Source of the DNA: Microbacterium timonense | GTDB lineage: Bacteria; Actinomycetota; Actinomycetes; Actinomycetales; Microbacteriaceae | Length of the DNA stretch: 64,000 bases | Assembly: GCF_900292075.1 (NCBI RefSeq) | Contig: NZ_OLMV01000004.1 | Coordinates: 62,001 to 126,000 of the forward strand | Direction of reading: 5' to 3' | In this document: in pieces, positions 57,885 to 64,000 of the stretch | Numbering within the stretch: the stretch's first letter is position 1 | Layout of the letters: every line of letters starts with the position of its first letter | Made by a program: the position numbers and the translations under genes | Notes under the pieces: generated by a model | What the model was told of the DNA's origin: nothing | The model's input: only the letters and a program-made list of their open reading frames with translations | Databases searched by the model: none

Positions 57885-59096
57885 TCAGAAGCGGAGCGCG
57901 TCGATGACGTTGGAACGGACCGCCATGAGGGCGGGGATGAAGCCGGCGAGGGCACCGATCGCGACGGCCGCGATGAGCCCGGTGACGGCCGCGCGCACCG
58001 GGAACGGCGGGATGTCCTGCAAGCCCTGGAACATCTCCATCACGAACGGGGCCTTGAGCACCGCCACAGCGATCGCGATGCCGATCACGCCGGCCACCGC
58101 GGTGGCGACGACGCTCTCGAGCAGCACGGACGAGAAGATGCGCCCCTGCGTGGCACCGAAGCTGCGCCGGACGCCGATCTCGCGGATGCGCTGGCGCATG
58201 GCGACGAGCTGGATGTTGACGAGTCCCAGCCCGCCCAGCGCGAGCACAAGCAGGGCGATGGCGCCCGTCACCAGTTCGAACGTGGCGCTCGAGCTCTGCA
58301 TCTCGGGACGCGACGCCCAGTCCGTGCGGCTGACCGAGACCTGCATGCCGTCATCCAGGCCGGCGCGCAGATCCGCCGCCAATACGGGGCCGAGCTCCGC
58401 GGCCCCGTCTTCGGGCGCCCACAGCTCCCACGCGATCATCGCGTCGGCCGGCAGCGCGTCGCGGCGGGCGGTGTAGGAGTCGTACATCATCGTGAGGCGC
58501 TTCTCGTCGTCACCGACGTACTGCCGGGGCGTGACGCCGATCACCGGGTACGAACCGGCCGCGTCGCCGGTCAGGCGCAGCGCGAAGCCGGCACCCAGGT
58601 CGGGGCGGCCGTAGACGTCCCACAGCGCCTCGGAGATGACGACGGGCGGGGCGAGCAGCTCGGTGTCGGTGTCGAGGAACCAGCGGCCCTCGAGCAGCGG
58701 AGTGCGGTGGATCACCGGGTACGCCGGGTCTACCAGCCGGGCCATCAGCGGCCGCACCTGCTCCGGCGTCTGCACCTGCAGCTGCACCGGGTCGACGATG
58801 CGTGAGATGTGCGAGAAGTCGTAGCGCTCCGACACACGAGCCAGATGCGCGTCGAAGGCCGCCCAATCCATCGGTGCGCCGTCCGTCCGGGATGCCGAGA
58901 CCGAGAGTGTGGCGGGACGGCCGCCGCTCTGGTCGGACTGCTCCGCCATCTGCTGCTGCTGGTACTCGCTGAGCGCCACGACCGCGGTGAGCGCACCCAC
59001 CGAGACCGCGATGCCGATGAGACTCAGAAGCACACGGAGCTTGTGGTGACGCAGCTCCGACCATGCCTCGCCCAGCGCGCCGACGACCCCGCTCAT
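57885..59096 (-). CDS. MacB-like ABC permease
   Basis: This 403-residue permease has one N-terminal helix (about 18-40), a periplasmic-type domain of some 220 residues, and three C-terminal helices of the FtsX core. It has SATFELVTGAIALLVLALGGLG and the RQRIREIGVRRSFGATQGRIF loop characteristic of MacB-type permeases. Together with the overlapping ATPase gene and the HlyD-like adaptor it makes a complete tripartite-like exporter. In a Gram-positive envelope the adaptor would span the wall rather than reach an outer membrane channel. Confidence 0.9.
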   Translation of the reverse strand: MSGVVGALGEAWSELRHHKLRVLLSLIGIAVSVGALTAVVALSEYQQQQMAEQSDQSGGRPATLSVSASRTDGAPMDWAAFDAHLARVSERYDFSHISRIVDPVQLQVQTPEQVRPLMARLVDPAYPVIHRTPLLEGRWFLDTDTELLAPPVVISEALWDVYGRPDLGAGFALRLTGDAAGSYPVIGVTPRQYVGDDEKRLTMMYDSYTARRDALPADAMIAWELWAPEDGAAELGPVLAADLRAGLDDGMQVSVSRTDWASRPEMQSSSATFELVTGAIALLVLALGGLGLVNIQLVAMRQRIREIGVRRSFGATQGRIFSSVLLESVVATAVAGVIGIAIAVAVLKAPFVMEMFQGLQDIPPFPVRAAVTGLIAAVAIGALAGFIPALMAVRSNVIDALRF

Positions 59097-59947
59097 GACG
59101 GCACCTCCACCGGGTTCTGCGCAGAGATGCCCGCCGTGACGGATGCCGCGGCCGCGGCATCCCGCGCATCCTTCCTCGTCGGGGCAGGACTGCCGAGCTC
59201 GTCGACGCTCGCGGCGAGCGCGGGTTCGCCGGCCTCCGACGGATCGCCGGAGCTCGGCTGCGTGAGATCGAACGGCGAGAGCACTCCGGCGTCGAGCCGG
59301 AAGTGACGCCGGGCGCGCGCTGCGACGTGCAGGTCGTGCGTGATCGTCACCAGCGCCGCATCGGCCTCGGAGGCGATCTCATCGAGCAGCTCCATGACCC
59401 GGCCGCCGGTGTCGACATCGAGTGCGCCGGTGGGCTCGTCGGCGAGGATCAGCGCGGGGCGGCGCACCAGGGCCCGTGCGATCGCCACCCGCTGCTGCTC
59501 TCCTCCGGACATCTGCTCGGGCGTCGACTCGAGGCGGTGGCCGAGTCCCACTCGCTCCAGCATCTCGGTGGCGGTGCGCCGCCGCGACCAGAACGCTCGG
59601 CCCGACGCGTAGGCGAGGGGCATCTCGACGTTCTCCAGCGCGCTGCGACCGGCCAGCAGGTTGAACTGCTGGAACACGAAGCCGACGTTGCGGCCGCGCA
59701 GCCGGTCCAGCCGGCCGCGGCGCATCTTGCGCACCGGCTCACCTCGGAACCAGACAGCACCCTCGGACGGGCGGTCGAGCATGCCGAGCAGATTCAGCAA
59801 CGTGGACTTGCCCGACCCGCTGCGTCCGACGATCGCGACGTGGTCGCCCGCGTCGATGGCCAGGTCGATGCCGCGCAGGATGTCGAGGCGCGTGTCGTCG
59901 GGAAGCACGACGTGCTTCGCGACGCCCTCGAGCCGGACGAGGGTCAC
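59093..59947 (-). CDS. ABC transporter ATPase (MacB type) with C-terminal extension
   Basis: This 284-residue ATPase has Walker [11 protein letters not shown]-loop FQQFNLL, signature [14 protein letters not shown], Walker [13 protein letters not shown] and switch THDLH. About 60 residues follow the core, rich in A, S and P, not seen in the other ATPase of this operon. I choose GTG 59947, giving a GTGA overlap with the adaptor stop, rather than GTG 59956. The N-terminus then reads [13 protein letters not shown]. Confidence 0.9.
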   Translation of the reverse strand: MTLVRLEGVAKHVVLPDDTRLDILRGIDLAIDAGDHVAIVGRSGSGKSTLLNLLGMLDRPSEGAVWFRGEPVRKMRRGRLDRLRGRNVGFVFQQFNLLAGRSALENVEMPLAYASGRAFWSRRRTATEMLERVGLGHRLESTPEQMSGGEQQRVAIARALVRRPALILADEPTGALDVDTGGRVMELLDEIASEADAALVTITHDLHVAARARRHFRLDAGVLSPFDLTQPSSGDPSEAGEPALAASVDELGSPAPTRKDARDAAAAASVTAGISAQNPVEVPS

Positions 59948-60873
59948 CAGCTCCACCCCGCCGGCTCGCAGAACTCGCCGCCCATGCCGTCGTCGTAGCA
60001 GACGGGCTCGTCGGCTGCGGCGACACCCGGAACGTACTGGCGCACCTGGTCTCCCTCGGCGAGCCCATCGGTCACCTCGACGAGCGTCCCGTCACTTACC
60101 CCGAGGGCGACCGTGCGCTCCTCCAGCTCGCCCGACCCGTCGTCGACCCAGATCACCCCTGACCCGGCACCGCCCTTGACCGCGGTGGTGGGTACGACCA
60201 GCACGTCCGTGACGGTGCCCAGATCGATGTCGAGCTGCGCCTGCAGTCCCGCGAAGACGGTCTGATCGGCGGGCACGGCGCAGGCGACGGTGGTCGTTCC
60301 ATCCTCGGCGACCTCGACCTTCAGCCCCGTGCAGGTGAACGGGGCGGGACCGTTCTGGATCGTCACCGAGCCCTCGGTCGGCGCGCCCTGCAGTCGGTAC
60401 AGCTGGACCGGCTCGACGGTCGCCTGCACGTGGTAGCGCGCGGGCGTGAGGGTGGCGAGCTCTGTGCCGATCGACGCGGGCTGCCCCTTGACCACCGCCA
60501 GCTCGGTCACCTCGCCGGCCTCGGCGGCCAGCACATCGACGTTCTTGACCGGATCGGTCTGCTTGATCGTGAACAGCTTCTGCCCGGCGGCGACGGACTG
60601 GCCCGCACCCACGTGCACCGCCGTCACGGTGCCGTCGACCTCGGCGCGCACCGGATAGGCGGTGTCCCGGGCGATGGTCCCCGGAAGGCTCAGCGCATTG
60701 GCGACCTCGCCGCGCTCGACCGCGACGACCGGGTCGGAGATCTGGGCGGAGGGCTGCAGGGCAGCGGCCGGAGTGGAGTCGGGGAAGAAGGCGATCTTCA
60801 CCAGGGAGGCTGCGGCGGCCCCCAGCACGATCACCATCAGGATCGGGAAGATCCATCGACGCCAGACCACCAT
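59944..60873 (-). CDS. HlyD/RND-type membrane-fusion adaptor
   Basis: This 309-residue protein has an N-terminal membrane anchor (residues 8-30, IFPILMVIVLGAAAASLV), a barrel-sandwich (lipoyl-like) domain with YPVRAEVDGTVTAVHVGAGQSV, and a beta-barrel section. It should link the MacB-like permease to the wall. The C-terminus, after the adaptor fold, has two cysteines ([20 protein letters not shown]) that could form a disulfide outside the membrane. ATG 60873 has a GGAGAGG ribosome site. It is the first gene of the seven-gene operon. Confidence 0.88.
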   Translation of the reverse strand: MVVWRRWIFPILMVIVLGAAAASLVKIAFFPDSTPAAALQPSAQISDPVVAVERGEVANALSLPGTIARDTAYPVRAEVDGTVTAVHVGAGQSVAAGQKLFTIKQTDPVKNVDVLAAEAGEVTELAVVKGQPASIGTELATLTPARYHVQATVEPVQLYRLQGAPTEGSVTIQNGPAPFTCTGLKVEVAEDGTTTVACAVPADQTVFAGLQAQLDIDLGTVTDVLVVPTTAVKGGAGSGVIWVDDGSGELEERTVALGVSDGTLVEVTDGLAEGDQVRQYVPGVAAADEPVCYDDGMGGEFCEPAGWSW

Positions 60874-60897
60874 GTCGCACCTCTCCGTCGGGGCATA

Positions 60898-60932
60898 CCG
60901 AGTATGTAGTCACCGAGTATATGCATACTCGG
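60898..60932 (-). promoter_or_regulatory. PadR-type operator over the operon promoter
   Basis: Inverted repeat CCGAGTAT (60913-60920) - ATGC - ATACTCGG (60925-60932), with a further direct copy of CCGAGTAT at 60898-60905. The ATACT/AGTAT half-sites fit known PadR operators. The minus-strand -10 candidate TATACT (60921-60916) falls within the repeat, so binding would block the adaptor-ATPase-permease-padR-ABC transcript. Confidence 0.65.
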
Positions 60933-61009
60933 CATACGCCGTCGTGCGATGCGCGCGGTTCTGGCTCGCGGTGCGCGTGCACCCAGCGCACACCAAGGTC
61001 ACGGGTGGA

Positions 61010-61015
61010 TAACAT
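61010..61015 (+). promoter_or_regulatory. Candidate -10 box for secA
   Basis: TAACAT in a GGATAACATAGG context, about 84 bases before the secA start. The -35 region is not convincing. Confidence 0.35.
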
Positions 61016-61098
61016 AGGCAGGTATGCCTGGGGCCATGCGTCCCGGGCGGCAGCGGCGCCGTGGCGCCGATCCGAACGCCTGAAGATGGAGAAACTCC

Positions 61099-63933
<2,835 letters not shown>

Positions 63934-63948
63934 TCAGGTCCCGGGCCA

Positions 63949-63970
63949 CCGGCGGTCGATTGGCCGCCGG
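63949..63970 (+). terminator. Weak terminator-like hairpin after secA
   Basis: CCGGCGG at 63949-63955 pairs with CCGCCGG at 63964-63970 over an 8-base loop, beginning 15 bases after the secA stop. There is no T-run, so termination is uncertain. Confidence 0.4.
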
Positions 63971-63980
63971 GGCTCGCGGA

Positions 63981-64000
63981 TATCCTGAAGCGATGAGTCC
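63981..64000 (+). other. Leaderless -10 box and first codons of the next gene
   Basis: TATCCT (63981-63986) is followed by six bases and ATG at 63993, which continues out of the window after eight bases. The spacing matches the other leaderless starts here, so a plus-strand gene probably begins at 63993. Its product cannot be told. Confidence 0.5.

Noticed and set aside
59948..59956. Earlier GTG 59956 for the MacB-type ATPase
   Set aside because: GTG 59947 gives the GTGA coupling used repeatedly in this window and better ribosome-site spacing; the difference is only three residues.

Overview
The window is a high-GC chromosome segment from an actinobacterium, most likely Microbacterium or another member of the Microbacteriaceae. 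The reasons are a WhiB protein, MtrA-MtrB-LpqB, DUF3499 and SpoIIM/RDD/DUF58/MoxR neighbours in actinobacterial order, frequent GTG starts, and many start codons placed 6-7 bases after a TANNNT -10 box (leaderless transcripts). Genus is inferred from gene content and style, not from a database search. No gap between genes exceeds 300 bases, and I saw no rRNA, tRNA, insertion sequence or CRISPR array.

Region 1 (1-24636) is a surface-polysaccharide locus. After the 3' end of an LGFP-repeat wall protein comes a minus-strand block: three glycosyltransferases, a Wzx-type flippase, gmd and rmd (GDP-D-rhamnose), and a GT2-GT4 fusion. A plus-strand set follows: GT4, GT2 and UDP-glucuronate decarboxylase (UDP-xylose). 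Next are a DUF6541 membrane protein and a compact galactofuranose set: glf, an ABC exporter (wzm, wzt) and two GlfT-like transferases. Two O-antigen ligase/polymerase-like proteins and manA close the region.

Region 2 (24737-32119) resembles the mycobacterial whiB2-DUF3499-manA-sahH neighbourhood. It holds whiB, a large GT2 membrane protein, DUF5719, a zincin-like protein without its metal motif, DUF3499 and ahcY. The phosphomannomutase often found here is absent.

Region 3 (32389-44038) is the conserved RDD/SpoIIM/DUF58/MoxR/DUF4350/DUF4129 envelope cluster. It is split by furA-katG and an aquaporin gene. A near-perfect FurA operator precedes furA, and a perfect 24-bp inverted repeat lies just upstream of that.

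Region 4 (44298-63933) carries the conserved run mtrA-mtrB-lpqB-comF-hpf and then secA. Between hpf and secA sit a TPM-like coiled-coil gene, a DEAD-box helicase, and a minus-strand operon with two FtsX/MacB-type ABC systems, an HlyD-like adaptor, a PadR regulator and, at its end, a probable 34-residue peptide gene. A PadR-type operator lies over the promoter of this operon. The last 8 bases begin another gene behind its own leaderless -10 box.
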